This document shows, piece by piece, positions 17,943-26,639 of a stretch of 64,000 nt of DNA; the first letter of the stretch is position 1; every line of letters starts with the position of its first letter. The stretch lies in NCBI RefSeq assembly GCF_020829625.1, contig NZ_JAIVFX010000016.1:1-64000 (forward strand). The letters run 5' to 3'. Position numbers and translations under genes: made by a program. Source of the stretch: Nostoc sp. XA010. GTDB lineage: Bacteria > Cyanobacteriota > Cyanobacteriia > Cyanobacteriales > Nostocaceae. The notes beneath the pieces were generated by a model. That model had not been told where the DNA came from, did not search any database, and saw nothing but the letters and a program-made list of their open reading frames with translations.

Positions 17943-18017
17943 AGTATTGGACTCCTTTTTCGAGTCGCTTTAATTGTGCTACCTATACTCTAATACTGAT
18001 ATGCAAAACTGGCTCTT

Positions 18018-18037
18018 ATTCTCAATATATTGAGAAT
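18018..18037. promoter_or_regulatory. 20-bp perfect palindrome, candidate operator
   Basis: ATTCTCAATATATTGAGAAT is a perfect 20-bp palindrome flanked by direct copies of ATGCA. It lies about 75 bases upstream of the small gene starting at 17942 and 345 bases before pncB. Its half-site ATTCTCA/TGAGAAT slightly recalls Fur-family boxes, but the spacing differs, so no regulator is assigned. Confidence 0.45.
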
Positions 18038-18319
18038 ATATGCAATGTTTATTCAGATAACTTCGCAATACTTTAGCTTGTCATAAAAACAAAATTTTCC
18101 CTTTGATTCTAATTGTAACATAGTTGTTTCTCCAACCCCAGTTCGGAAAAGAGGGAAGCAAAACAAAAGATATTATTTCCCTTCATTAGCCGCCTTATCC
18201 AATTAACATTATTGCTAGCTATTACTATTAAAAAATATTAATTATTCTATAAAGTTAGTATTAACCTGCCTATGAATCTACTGTTATACGGCAATCTCAG
18301 AAAATATACTTGCTGAGAG

Positions 18320-18350
18320 TTGACATTATTTATGGTAAATATTACCATAA
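18320..18350 (+). promoter_or_regulatory. pncB promoter with overlapping palindromic operator (NrtR candidate)
   Basis: TTGACA (18320-18325), a 17-base spacer and TACCAT (18343-18348) form a sigma70-type promoter. Lying across the spacer and -10 is the palindrome TTATGGTAA (18330-18338), three bases, TTACCATAA (18342-18350). A repressor bound there would block the polymerase. The NrtR-type regulator encoded three genes downstream is the obvious candidate. pncB has AAGGAAG about 8 bases before its ATG. Confidence 0.65.
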
Positions 18351-18381
18351 TAAGAGAAGCATCTTGTAAGGAAGCTCTTGC

Positions 18382-19773
18382 ATGACAACTTTGCCAGATT
18401 TGGAATATGTATATAGAGAGCAAAGCCAGCAGAACCAGGAACTAAACCTATCTGCGGATGATTACAGCTTACTGACCGATCTTTACCAGTTAACAATGGC
18501 AGCTTGTTACACAGGCGAAGGTATAGAACAGCGACGGGCAAGCTTTGAGTTGACTGTTAGGCGATTGCCAGAGGGTTTTGGTTATTTAATTGCAATGGGG
18601 CTAACGCAGGCATTGGAATATTTGGCCAAATTCCGGTTTAGTTTGGCGCAAATTGCGGCATTACAGGCAACGGGAATTTTTGCTCAAGCAGGCGATCGCT
18701 TTTGGTCACTTTTAGCTGAGGGAAAGTTTACGGGTGATGTTTGGGCAGTACCAGAAGGAACAGCCGTTTTTGCCAATCAACCACTGTTGCGGGTGGAAGC
18801 ACCACTTTGGCAAGCCCAACTAGTAGAAACTTACCTGCTGAATACGATTAATTACCAAACTTTAATTGCCACAAAAGCAGCACGGTTGCGGGATATAGCG
18901 GGGGAATCAGCAACACTTCTAGAATTTGGCACAAGACGAGCATTTAGTCCCCAAGGGTCTTTGTGGGCGGCACGGGCGGCGTTAGCAGGTGGTTTAGATT
19001 CCACTTCTAATGTGTTAGCAGCGCTACAACTAGGACAAAAGCCTAGTGGTACGATGGCACACGCCCTGGTGATGGCGTTGTCAGCAATAGAAGGCACTGA
19101 AGAACAAGCTTTTAGTGCATTTCATCGATATTTTCCGGGTGCGCCATTGCTGATTGATACTTACGATACCATTGCTGCTGCCGGGCGCTTGGCCGAAAAA
19201 GTAAATTCCGGGGAAATGCAATTAACAGGAGTGAGATTGGACTCAGGAGATTTAGTTACCTTATCAAAACAGGTGCGATCGCTCCTTCCCGGTGTACCAA
19301 TTTTTGCTAGTGGCGACTTGGACGAGTGGGAAATTGCCAGATTAAAAGCTGCTGGGGCCGAAATTGATGGTTACGGACTGGGAACACGACTAGTTACAGG
19401 TTCGCCTGTAAATGGAGTCTATAAACTTGTAGATATTGATGGTATTCCAGTGATGAAACAGTCTAGTGGTAAAGTTACTTATCCAGGGCGCAAGCAGATT
19501 TTTCGCTCGTATACGGGAGGGAAGGTAAAAGCAGACAGGTTGGGACTTTTAGGTGAAAGTTCTCTAGAAGAAGAACCTTTGTTGCAATTGGTAGTGCAAC
19601 ACGGTGAACGGGTGCAACCGTTAGAATCGTTGGCAACAATTCGTCAGCGTACCGCCGCATCAGTTGCGAGTTTGGCACAGGAAACACGGCGTTTGGATAA
19701 TCCGGTGGCTGTAGAAGTGGAAATTTCTGAGGGGTTACGGGTGTTGACTGAGGAGACTAAGAAACGTAGGTAG
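18382..19773 (+). CDS. pncB: Nicotinate phosphoribosyltransferase
   Basis: Salvages nicotinate to nicotinate mononucleotide using PRPP and ATP, feeding NAD synthesis. 463 residues. The family start LLTDLYQLTMAACY is at residues ~30-43. EFGTRRAFSPQG and SNVLAALQLGQKPSGTMAHA surround the substrate pocket and the His (GTMAHAL) that matches the autophosphorylated residue. LDSGDL and FASGDLDE are the phosphoribosyl-binding segments. It is the first gene of an NAD block with nadD, the NrtR-like regulator and nadE, all on the plus strand. A promoter-embedded palindrome at 18330-18350 suggests repression when NAD is plentiful. Confidence 0.95.
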   Translation: MTTLPDLEYVYREQSQQNQELNLSADDYSLLTDLYQLTMAACYTGEGIEQRRASFELTVRRLPEGFGYLIAMGLTQALEYLAKFRFSLAQIAALQATGIFAQAGDRFWSLLAEGKFTGDVWAVPEGTAVFANQPLLRVEAPLWQAQLVETYLLNTINYQTLIATKAARLRDIAGESATLLEFGTRRAFSPQGSLWAARAALAGGLDSTSNVLAALQLGQKPSGTMAHALVMALSAIEGTEEQAFSAFHRYFPGAPLLIDTYDTIAAAGRLAEKVNSGEMQLTGVRLDSGDLVTLSKQVRSLLPGVPIFASGDLDEWEIARLKAAGAEIDGYGLGTRLVTGSPVNGVYKLVDIDGIPVMKQSSGKVTYPGRKQIFRSYTGGKVKADRLGLLGESSLEEEPLLQLVVQHGERVQPLESLATIRQRTAASVASLAQETRRLDNPVAVEVEISEGLRVLTEETKKRR

Positions 19774-19906
19774 ACGCACCAGCAGCTTGCCGTAGGCTAC
19801 CGCAGAGGCACAGAGAACACAGAAGTAAAATTACTCTTTCAGTATGTCTTAATTACGAATTACGAATTACGTTAGCGAAGCGGGGCGTAGCCCATTACGA
19901 ATAACT

Positions 19907-20506
19907 ATGAGAATTGCTTTGTTTGGAACTAGTGCCGATCCACCAACTGCTGGACATCAAGAAATTCTGAGTTGGTTGTCTGAGCGTTATGATTGGGTAG
20001 CGGTTTGGGCAGCAGATAATCCATTTAAGTCCCATCAAACACCCTTACAACATCGGGCGGCAATGCTGCAACTGTTGATTGCGAATATAGACGCGCCACG
20101 GCACAATATTGCTTTGGAACAAGAATTGAGTAGCTTCAGAACACTGGAAACAGTAGAAAAAGCCAAGCTTACTTGGGGTGAAGATGCTGAATTGACGTTG
20201 ATTATTGGTTCAGATTTACTGAGTCAGCTACCACGTTGGTATCGCATTGAAGATTTGTTACAGCAAGTGCAACTACTGATCGTACCGCGACCGGGATATG
20301 CAATAGATGAATCTAGTTCAGAGGTAGTGCAAAAGCTGGGAGGGAAGATTGCGATCGCTAGTCTGACCGGTCTAGATGTTTCCTCAACAGCGTACCGCGA
20401 ACATGGAGATTCTCAAGCCCTCACAGCCCCTGTAGTTGCCTATATTAATCGAGAGCATTTGTACGAATGCCAGGACGTTCACAAAAAAACATACCAACTC
20501 CGTTAA
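19907..20506 (+). CDS. nadD: Nicotinate/nicotinamide mononucleotide adenylyltransferase
   Basis: Adds AMP to (nicotinate) mononucleotide, the step after PncB. 199 residues. The nucleotidyltransferase start is MRIALFGTSADPPTAGH, with the TxGH version of the (H/T)xGH motif. The second motif is LDVSSTAYRE near residue 160, in place of the usual ISST-R. Whether NMN or NaMN is preferred cannot be read from sequence. The regulator gene overlaps its 3' end by 40 bases, and pncB ends 133 bases upstream, so one transcript is likely. A palindromic repeat of the ACGTTAGCGAAGCGGGG type lies in that gap at about 19869-19895. Confidence 0.92.
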   Translation: MRIALFGTSADPPTAGHQEILSWLSERYDWVAVWAADNPFKSHQTPLQHRAAMLQLLIANIDAPRHNIALEQELSSFRTLETVEKAKLTWGEDAELTLIIGSDLLSQLPRWYRIEDLLQQVQLLIVPRPGYAIDESSSEVVQKLGGKIAIASLTGLDVSSTAYREHGDSQALTAPVVAYINREHLYECQDVHKKTYQLR

Positions 20507-21213
20507 ACCAACAACCTTTGGCCGATTTCAAGGTTGGTGTTGATAATGTAATTTTTTCTGTAGATACTGTACAAAATCGGCTGTTAGTTCTACTAGTAAT
20601 GCGACAGCAAGAACCATTTCTAAATCATTGGAGTCTTCCCGGTACTTTAGTACGTCCAGGAGAGTCTTTAGAAGATGCCGCCTATCGCATTATGGCAGAG
20701 AAAATTAAGGTCAACAATCTCTATTTAGAACAATTGTATACATTTGGCGGACCGAACCGCGATCCACGGGAAGCAACTGATAGTTATGGTGTGCGTTATC
20801 TATCAGTTAGTTACTTTGCCCTAGTGCGATTTGAAGAAGCCGAATTAATTGCCGATCGCATGACTGGTATAGCTTGGTATCCAGTAAAACAAGTGCCGCA
20901 ATTAGCTTTTGACCATAATGAAATTTTGGCTTATGGACATAGGCGGTTGCGAAATAAATTAGAGTATAGTCCGGTGGCTTTTGAAGTCTTGCCAGAAATG
21001 TTCACCTTAAATGATTTATATCAGTTATACGCCACAGTTTTAGGTGACAATTTTTCCGATTATTCTAATTTTAGAGCGCGTCTACTCAAGTTAGGTTTTT
21101 TATGCGATACCGGAATTAAAGTATCACGAGGTGCTGGTCGTCCAGCTAGTTTGTATAAGTTTGACGCCGAAGCTTTTGCTCCCTTAAAGGATAAACCTTT
21201 GGTGTTTATTTAA
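20467..21213 (+). CDS. nrtR: NrtR-type NAD regulator (Nudix fold plus winged helix)
   Basis: 248-residue protein with a Nudix-like domain (residues ~18-155) and a C-terminal winged helix (~165-245, ending in GRPASLYKFD). This is the layout of NrtR, a repressor of NAD genes that senses ADP-ribose. The Nudix box is degenerate: where hydrolases have RExxEE, this has RIMAEK, so two of the three catalytic acidic positions are lost (GESLEDAAYRIMAEKIKV). It overlaps nadD by 40 bases and precedes nadE by 95, so it sits inside the pathway it would control. The palindrome in the pncB promoter is the likely site. Regulator role is inferred from family and context. Confidence 0.88.
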   Translation: MPGRSQKNIPTPLNQQPLADFKVGVDNVIFSVDTVQNRLLVLLVMRQQEPFLNHWSLPGTLVRPGESLEDAAYRIMAEKIKVNNLYLEQLYTFGGPNRDPREATDSYGVRYLSVSYFALVRFEEAELIADRMTGIAWYPVKQVPQLAFDHNEILAYGHRRLRNKLEYSPVAFEVLPEMFTLNDLYQLYATVLGDNFSDYSNFRARLLKLGFLCDTGIKVSRGAGRPASLYKFDAEAFAPLKDKPLVFI

Positions 21214-21308
21214 TGAACCGCTACGTAGAGTTGAAAGTTAAAAGTCAAAGCAATGAGTTTTTACTATTAACTCCTAACTCCTAACTTCTAACTCCTAACT
21301 AACCAAAA

Positions 21309-23030
21309 ATGAAGATTGCGATCGCTCAAATTAATCCGACAATTGGTGATTTGCTTTTAAATGCCAAAAAAATCCTGGAAGCGGCACAAAAAGCAGCATC
21401 TAGCGGTGCGCGTTTGTTGCTGACACCAGAACTTTCTTTGTGTGGCTATCCACCAAGAGATTTATTACTAAATCCTAGTTTTGTGGAAGCGATGGGCATC
21501 ACTTTACAAAACTTGGCTCAGGATTTACCACCAAAGTTAGCTGTTTTGGTAGGAACTGTTGAACAGAATCTTCAAGCACATATTAGTGGTGGTAAAAGCT
21601 TATTTAACAGCATGGCTTTGTTAGAAGATGGCAAAGTCAAGCAAGTTTTTCACAAAAGACTTTTGCCTACTTACGATGTATTTGACGAACGTCGTTATTT
21701 TGAACCAGGGTTGCAAGCTAATTATTTCACTCTAGATGATATCCATATTGGTGTAACTATTTGCGAAGATTTATGGAACGATGAGGAATTCTGGGGCAAA
21801 CGCAGTTACGCAATAAATCCGATTGCTGACTTAGCAATTTTGGGTGTAGATTTAATTGTAAATTTGTCTGCTTCCCCCTATACTGTCGGCAAGCAGCAGT
21901 TTCGTGAAACAATGCTCAGTCATAGTGCAGTACGTTTTCAACAACCGATGATTTATGCTAATCAGGTTGGCGGAAATGATGACCTAATTTTTGATGGGCG
22001 GAGTTTTGCCTTGAATCGTCAAGGTGAAGTTATATGTCGTGCCCGTGGCTTTGATACCGATTTAGTAGTAGTTGAATTTGATGAAGGGCAACGGGATTTT
22101 CAATTAGGTTCTGTAGCACCTGTCTATGAATCGGAAGATGAAGAAATTTGGCAAGCTTTGGTTTTGGGAGTGCGAGATTATGCTCGTAAGTGTCGCTTTT
22201 CTAAAGTAGTTTTGGGTTTAAGTGGTGGGATTGACTCTGCAATAGTAGCTGCGATCGCAACTGCGGCACTTGGTAAAGAAAATGTCCTTGGTGTTCTCAT
22301 GCCTTCCCCTTACAGTTCCGAGCATTCCATTAGCGATGCTGTGGCATTAGCCGAAAATTTGGGGATTAAGACTCATCTTTTACCAATTAGGGAGTTAATG
22401 CAAGGTTTTGATCAAACTTTAGGTGATTTATTTGCGGGTACAGAGTTTGGGCTGGCTGAGGAGAATATCCAATCTCGGATTCGCGGTAATTTATTAATGG
22501 CGATCGCTAATAAATTTGGCTATCTGCTTTTATCTACTGGTAACAAGTCAGAGATGGCTGTTGGTTACTGTACTCTCTACGGCGATATGAATGGCGGGTT
22601 AGCGGTGATTGCAGATGTTCCTAAAACCCGTGTGTATTCACTTTGCCAATGGTTAAATCGCAATAATGAAATCATCCCACAAAACGTCTTGACTAAACCA
22701 CCCAGCGCCGAACTCAAACCAGGTCAAGTTGATCAAGACTCTCTACCACCCTACGAAATTTTGGACGATATTTTGCAACGCCTGATTCACAATCACCAAT
22801 CAGCAGCGCAAATAGTTGCAGCCGGTCACGATCCGGTAATTGTAGACAGAGTAATCCAAATGGTAGCGCGGGCTGAATTTAAACGGCGACAAGCACCCCC
22901 CGGTTTAAAAATTACCGATCGCGCCTTTGGAACTGGTTGGCGAATGCCAATTGCTAGTAACTGGGTTGGTGTCAAAAACGCCTACCAAACTAAAACTGTA
23001 CCTACAGCTACTACTAGTCTATTGCATTAA
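21309..23030 (+). CDS. nadE: Glutamine-dependent NAD+ synthetase
   Basis: Final step of NAD synthesis: amidates deamido-NAD using glutamine-derived ammonia and ATP. 573 residues with two domains. The N-terminal nitrilase-type glutaminase (~1-265) has its Glu-Lys-Cys triad in TPELSLCGYPPRDLL, HKRLLPTYDVFDE and VTICEDLWND. The C-terminal NAD synthetase (~280-560) has the ATP PP-loop LGLSGGIDSA and the STGNKSEMAVGY segment. It is the last gene of the NAD block, and a strong hairpin follows at 23053. The 95-base gap before it holds several TAACTCC-type short repeats. Confidence 0.96.
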   Translation: MKIAIAQINPTIGDLLLNAKKILEAAQKAASSGARLLLTPELSLCGYPPRDLLLNPSFVEAMGITLQNLAQDLPPKLAVLVGTVEQNLQAHISGGKSLFNSMALLEDGKVKQVFHKRLLPTYDVFDERRYFEPGLQANYFTLDDIHIGVTICEDLWNDEEFWGKRSYAINPIADLAILGVDLIVNLSASPYTVGKQQFRETMLSHSAVRFQQPMIYANQVGGNDDLIFDGRSFALNRQGEVICRARGFDTDLVVVEFDEGQRDFQLGSVAPVYESEDEEIWQALVLGVRDYARKCRFSKVVLGLSGGIDSAIVAAIATAALGKENVLGVLMPSPYSSEHSISDAVALAENLGIKTHLLPIRELMQGFDQTLGDLFAGTEFGLAEENIQSRIRGNLLMAIANKFGYLLLSTGNKSEMAVGYCTLYGDMNGGLAVIADVPKTRVYSLCQWLNRNNEIIPQNVLTKPPSAELKPGQVDQDSLPPYEILDDILQRLIHNHQSAAQIVAAGHDPVIVDRVIQMVARAEFKRRQAPPGLKITDRAFGTGWRMPIASNWVGVKNAYQTKTVPTATTSLLH

Positions 23031-23052
23031 TTTTGCGAGGTTAGTCATGTTC

Positions 23053-23085
23053 AGATCCCCGACTTCTTAAAGAAGTCGGGGATCT
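23053..23085. terminator. Strong hairpin between nadE and hemJ
   Basis: AGATCCCCGACTTCT pairs with AGAAGTCGGGGATCT across a TAA loop, giving 15 bp. The genes on either side converge, so it can serve both. A close copy lies at 48498-48531, marking it as a dispersed repeat used as a terminator. Confidence 0.7.
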
Positions 23086-23095
23086 AGCAGCCCAT

Positions 23096-23677
23096 CTAAC
23101 TTTGTTCTTGTGGTTGTCCTATTTGTGCCGTCAACTTCTCTTTATCTTGCCTGCGTTTTTTGGCGTAAAGTTGAATAGTGACTGCCATCAAAATAATCAT
23201 GGCGAAAATAGCCCAAGCAGCGATATCTGTAGGTAGATTATTCTTAAACACAGCCAGCAACACGATCGCTACTAACATAACTGTGGGTGCTTCATTTAAA
23301 GCCCGTAATTGCTGACCACTCCAGCCACATTCATCTACTGCTAACTTTTTCATCAGCCGAGCGCAGTAATGATGATAGCCAATTAAAATAGCAACAAACA
23401 GTAGTTTTATATGCAACCAACCCTCTTTTAAAACGTCCGGTTCAGTAGTTAATAAACCGATAGCCATTGCGATCGTCACAAACATTCCTGGGTTAGTGAT
23501 GATATAGTAGAGACGCTTTTCCATAATTTGATACTGATTTTTCAGTATCGTTCGCGCTGGTTCAGGTTCAAGGTTCGCTTCAACGTGATAGATAAAAAGA
23601 CGAACTAAGTAGAACAAACCAGCGAACCAAACTACAAATCCGACAATATGAAAGGCTTTAAACCATGAATAAGCCAT
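23096..23677 (-). CDS. hemJ: Protoporphyrinogen IX oxidase HemJ
   Basis: Membrane protein of 193 residues in the HemJ family (formerly UPF0093), the protoporphyrinogen oxidase of most cyanobacteria, acting just before haem and chlorophyll synthesis branch. The N-terminus SWFKAFHIVGFVVWFAGLFY carries the conserved His in the first membrane helix. Further helices follow at ~55-75, 85-105, 130-148 and 152-170. The WLHIKLLFV segment has the conserved His/Lys pair region. A charged tail ends the protein. It faces nadE convergently across a strong hairpin. Confidence 0.9.
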   Translation of the reverse strand: MAYSWFKAFHIVGFVVWFAGLFYLVRLFIYHVEANLEPEPARTILKNQYQIMEKRLYYIITNPGMFVTIAMAIGLLTTEPDVLKEGWLHIKLLFVAILIGYHHYCARLMKKLAVDECGWSGQQLRALNEAPTVMLVAIVLLAVFKNNLPTDIAAWAIFAMIILMAVTIQLYAKKRRQDKEKLTAQIGQPQEQS

Positions 23678-23863
23678 GAAGACTAATCTCCTTTATTTGT
23701 GGTTGCGATCCATTTTTAATGGTAATAAAAACCTCAAAAATGCAGGCTGAAATAACATTATAAGTCTGGCAAAATCCAGAATTCATTTTTTACTACAGAT
23801 AAATTATCAATGTTTATCTGTGGTTTCATTTTTATAATATCGATTTTCGCCAAAAGTATATTC

Positions 23864-24715
23864 TCAATGAGCATCTTTACGACGCACAAAGGGTAAAAGG
23901 TCTTCTAAAATCGCTTCGTGGTAATGTTCTTGAGGATAATGTCCGACGTTATTAAGTTTTATTAATTCGGTATTTGGTGCGGACTTGGCAAAATTTTCGG
24001 CAATGTCTACGGGTAGCCAAGGGTCAATCATACCCCATTGAATTAGAATTGGCTGTTGCCATTCTTTAAAGCCAGATTCGATTTCTTTCATTGCTGAATC
24101 AAGCTGTAAATTGCGAATACTTGATAAGAGACTCCGCCCAGATGAAGAACTTTTTAAAAATGGTTTTCGATAAATATCTAATTCCTTATCCCCTATGCGA
24201 TAACGGCTTCCACTTTCTAGCGTCCGGTCAACCAAAAGCGGGTCTTGGGTCATTACTTCACCTGCCAAAGGTAAACCCATTTGTTTAATTTTCCAGGGTA
24301 ATTTAGCAGCAGTTGAAATTGGTGTATTTAAAATAGCTAAATTGGCAATTTGTTCTGGATGACGCAAAGCATATTGTAATCCTACAGAACCTAAAAATCC
24401 TTGTACAACTAAAGAAAAATGTTCAAGTTCTAGCGCTTTAACAAATCCTTCTAAAGCTGTGATAAAAGCATCGGGAGTGTAAGCAAAATCTCGCTTTTCT
24501 GGTTTTAAAGAATTGCCGTAACCAATCCAATCTGGAGCGATCGCTCTTGTACCCTGATTCGCCAAAGCAGGTATAATATTACGCCAACTATAACTTTGTG
24601 AGACTAAGCCGTGTAGCAACAACACAGGCGCTAAGTCAGTTCTACCGATTGGTAAAGATTCCCGATAAAACCATTCTAGTGAATCTACATTGATTTTATG
24701 TTCTGTTATTGACAC
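23864..24715 (-). CDS. Alpha/beta-hydrolase-fold protein lacking the nucleophile
   Basis: 283 residues with the alpha/beta-hydrolase layout: oxyanion-type LLLHGLVSQ (~33-41), APDWIGYGNS (~60-69), a nucleophile-elbow region, a cap (~125-205), and ILIQWGMIDPWLP plus NNVGHYPQEHY with the acid and His. At the elbow, where G-H-S/D-x-G is expected, this protein has VQGFLGS, so the nucleophile position is Gly106. Relatives with a similar elbow occur in cyanobacteria and plants, I believe, so it may be a conserved non-hydrolytic subgroup. Substrate or partner unknown. It lies upstream of, and in the same direction as, hemJ. Confidence 0.82.
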   Translation of the reverse strand: MSITEHKINVDSLEWFYRESLPIGRTDLAPVLLLHGLVSQSYSWRNIIPALANQGTRAIAPDWIGYGNSLKPEKRDFAYTPDAFITALEGFVKALELEHFSLVVQGFLGSVGLQYALRHPEQIANLAILNTPISTAAKLPWKIKQMGLPLAGEVMTQDPLLVDRTLESGSRYRIGDKELDIYRKPFLKSSSSGRSLLSSIRNLQLDSAMKEIESGFKEWQQPILIQWGMIDPWLPVDIAENFAKSAPNTELIKLNNVGHYPQEHYHEAILEDLLPFVRRKDAH

Positions 24716-24721
24716 GCTATT

Positions 24722-24862
24722 TTCCTATATTAGGCATTGGGTACTGTTGGGTACTGGGTATTGGGTATTGGGTACTGGGTATTGAATACTAATAAGAAGA
24801 ATTCAGTCCCTAGTCCCTAGTCCCCAATCCCTAGTCCCCAGTCCCCAGTCCCTCATTCCCCG
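24722..24862. repeat. Short tandem heptamer repeats
   Basis: Two runs: GGGTATT/GGGTACT units at ~24739-24785, and AGTCCCT/AGTCCCC units at ~24806-24862. The second run enters the 3' end of the next gene and encodes its last residues. Confidence 0.75.
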
Positions 24863-25964
24863 TTCCCTGATGAATAATCATCTCACGAATCGCATAAGCT
24901 GTAGCGGGCGCTAGTAAAACGCCGTTGCGATAGTGTCCCGTAGCTAGGAGGATGTTACTAAACCCTGGTAACTTACCAATAACTGGGGCTGGACGGCCTT
25001 CAGGACGGGGACGTAACCCCGACCAAGTGCGGAGAATAGTTGCTGTGGCTAACTCTGGGCAAAATGCGATCGCTTGTTCTCTAACAGATTCCAGCAGTTC
25101 TTTATTTGGCGGTATCTCATCGCCGTTGCTGGGAAATTCTACTGTTGCACCCACCCAATAATCTCCACCACCCACAGGAACAATATGCACATCGTTACCC
25201 GTTATCGCTGGCTGGAAGTCGGGATTTCCTAATGGATGCCCCACACGCATTTGCAATGCTTGCCCTAGCACGGGGCGGATATCAATTATTTGATTTAATT
25301 TTGCTGTTAGTGGTGTCGAACCTAACCCTGCTGCGACTACAAACCAATCTGCGGCTATTTTTCCTGCCGTAGTCTCAAGTTGAACGCAAAATTGGGGGGA
25401 AGATTCAGGTGGTGAGGTTTGGACATCCAAAACAGCCACACCAAATTTGAAAGTCACACCGTTTTGCTGGGCAGCCTCAACTAAAGCTAATGTGAGAGCA
25501 GTTGGATCAAGTTGACGGTCTTGAGGAGAATAGACAGCGCCAGTAATTGTTTCGCAATCAACTTGAGGACAAATATTTTTGAGTTTAGCCGTATCCCATA
25601 TTTCTAAATGCCAGCCTTGAGAGTGGCGAACTTCTACAAGTTTTTCCCATGCTGCTAAATTCTCCTCTTCCAAACCAAGACTGAGAATTCCCTGGCGATT
25701 AAAAGGAATTTTGCGACCTGTTAAAGCTTCTAGTTCAGGAATCAAAGTTTCATAGCGTTGGATGCTAGTTTGTCGCATCTGCCAAGCTTTACCCTTAATT
25801 TTTTGGCTGATTGCGCCCATTAAAACGCCAAGTGCAGCGCCTGTAGAAGCTTGTGCTGGTGCTTGCCGATCGCAAACTGTGATTTTCAGCCCTTTTTCTT
25901 GACTCAGTTGGTATGCGATCGCAGCCCCAACCACACCACAACCGATAATAACTACATGACTCAT
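24831..25964 (-). CDS. FAD-dependent amino-acid oxidase (ThiO/DAO type)
   Basis: About 377 residues from the Met at 25964 (MSHVVIIGCGVVGAAIAYQL), the Rossmann FAD motif. The frame is open 19 codons upstream, but those codons come from a purine-rich short repeat, so the internal start is preferred. DAO-family features are RQGILSLG, RQLDPTALTLALVEAA, VVAAGLGST and the C-terminal WSGLRPRPEGRPAPVIG with LLATGHYRNGVLLAPATA. These match glycine oxidase ThiO and relatives, which supply dehydroglycine for thiamine or oxidise D-amino acids. No thi gene is adjacent, so the substrate is open. The last ~11 residues (GTGNEGLGTGD) are encoded by the heptamer repeat. Confidence 0.85.
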   Translation of the reverse strand: MSHVVIIGCGVVGAAIAYQLSQEKGLKITVCDRQAPAQASTGAALGVLMGAISQKIKGKAWQMRQTSIQRYETLIPELEALTGRKIPFNRQGILSLGLEEENLAAWEKLVEVRHSQGWHLEIWDTAKLKNICPQVDCETITGAVYSPQDRQLDPTALTLALVEAAQQNGVTFKFGVAVLDVQTSPPESSPQFCVQLETTAGKIAADWFVVAAGLGSTPLTAKLNQIIDIRPVLGQALQMRVGHPLGNPDFQPAITGNDVHIVPVGGGDYWVGATVEFPSNGDEIPPNKELLESVREQAIAFCPELATATILRTWSGLRPRPEGRPAPVIGKLPGFSNILLATGHYRNGVLLAPATAYAIREMIIHQGTGNEGLGTGD

Positions 25965-26073
25965 TGCTGTTTTGAGGCAAAGATGGGAGAGATGCGGGAG
26001 ATGAGGGAACAGGGGGAGCAATTTTTACTCTCCCTCATCCTCCTCACTCCCCTCAGTTCATCTTACCTTGCGC

Positions 26074-26541
26074 TTAACTTGCCTCTGCTTCACTGCTGGT
26101 CTTAGGAAGCAGATCGAGGAATTTGTCAATCTCTGCGAAAGCAGCTTGGGATTGATTCAAGGCAACTAGAGGATTGCTAGCACTAGTAGCTTTATCGAGT
26201 TTTACCAGGTCTTTAAAAAAATCTCGCGTTATTTGACGTGCTGTGGGTTGGTCTTTGGGTAGAAGATTGGGAGTGATATAAGTCAGATTCAGCTTTGCTT
26301 CTGTTATCGGTCCATGTATAAAGTTACGCACATTGATCCAATCACCTTTTTTAATCAGGGTTGTCAATTCTTCTGAGCGATCGCGCACAGCCTGAATTTC
26401 AGGAACATAAGCCTGAATTTTTTCAAGTTGTACTGCTGTGTAAGTCGGAGGTGCGATCGCAACACCAGGGCCACCACAACTAATCAGGAATGTGGCCAAT
26501 AGTACTAGGAAAAATGAAAAAATCGAGCGTTGACGCACCAT
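26074..26541 (-). CDS. psbQ: Photosystem II lipoprotein PsbQ (CyanoQ)
   Basis: 155-residue precursor of the cyanobacterial PsbQ homologue, a lumenal lipoprotein that stabilises the oxygen-evolving side of photosystem II. The N-terminus is a lipoprotein signal (SIFSFFLVLLATFLISCGG) with lipobox LISC, so the lipid-bearing Cys is at ~22. The mature part is a four-helix bundle with family features such as YVPEIQAVRDRSEEL, KGDWINVRNFIHGP and the helix ending EIDKFLDLLP. It is transcribed in the same direction as the oxidase gene 109 bases downstream. Confidence 0.92.
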   Translation of the reverse strand: MVRQRSIFSFFLVLLATFLISCGGPGVAIAPPTYTAVQLEKIQAYVPEIQAVRDRSEELTTLIKKGDWINVRNFIHGPITEAKLNLTYITPNLLPKDQPTARQITRDFFKDLVKLDKATSASNPLVALNQSQAAFAEIDKFLDLLPKTSSEAEAS

Positions 26542-26639
26542 ATATTCAACTTAATTGGTTTACCGATTAACAGTGTCATTTTAGATCGCTAGCGCAGTCA
26601 ATCGTTCTTGTCAGCCAAGGATTTTGCAGAAAATCTTGA

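Noticed and set aside
17754..17993. 79-codon plus-strand frame
   Set aside because: It is the antisense shadow of the well-supported 50-residue gene at 17790-17942.
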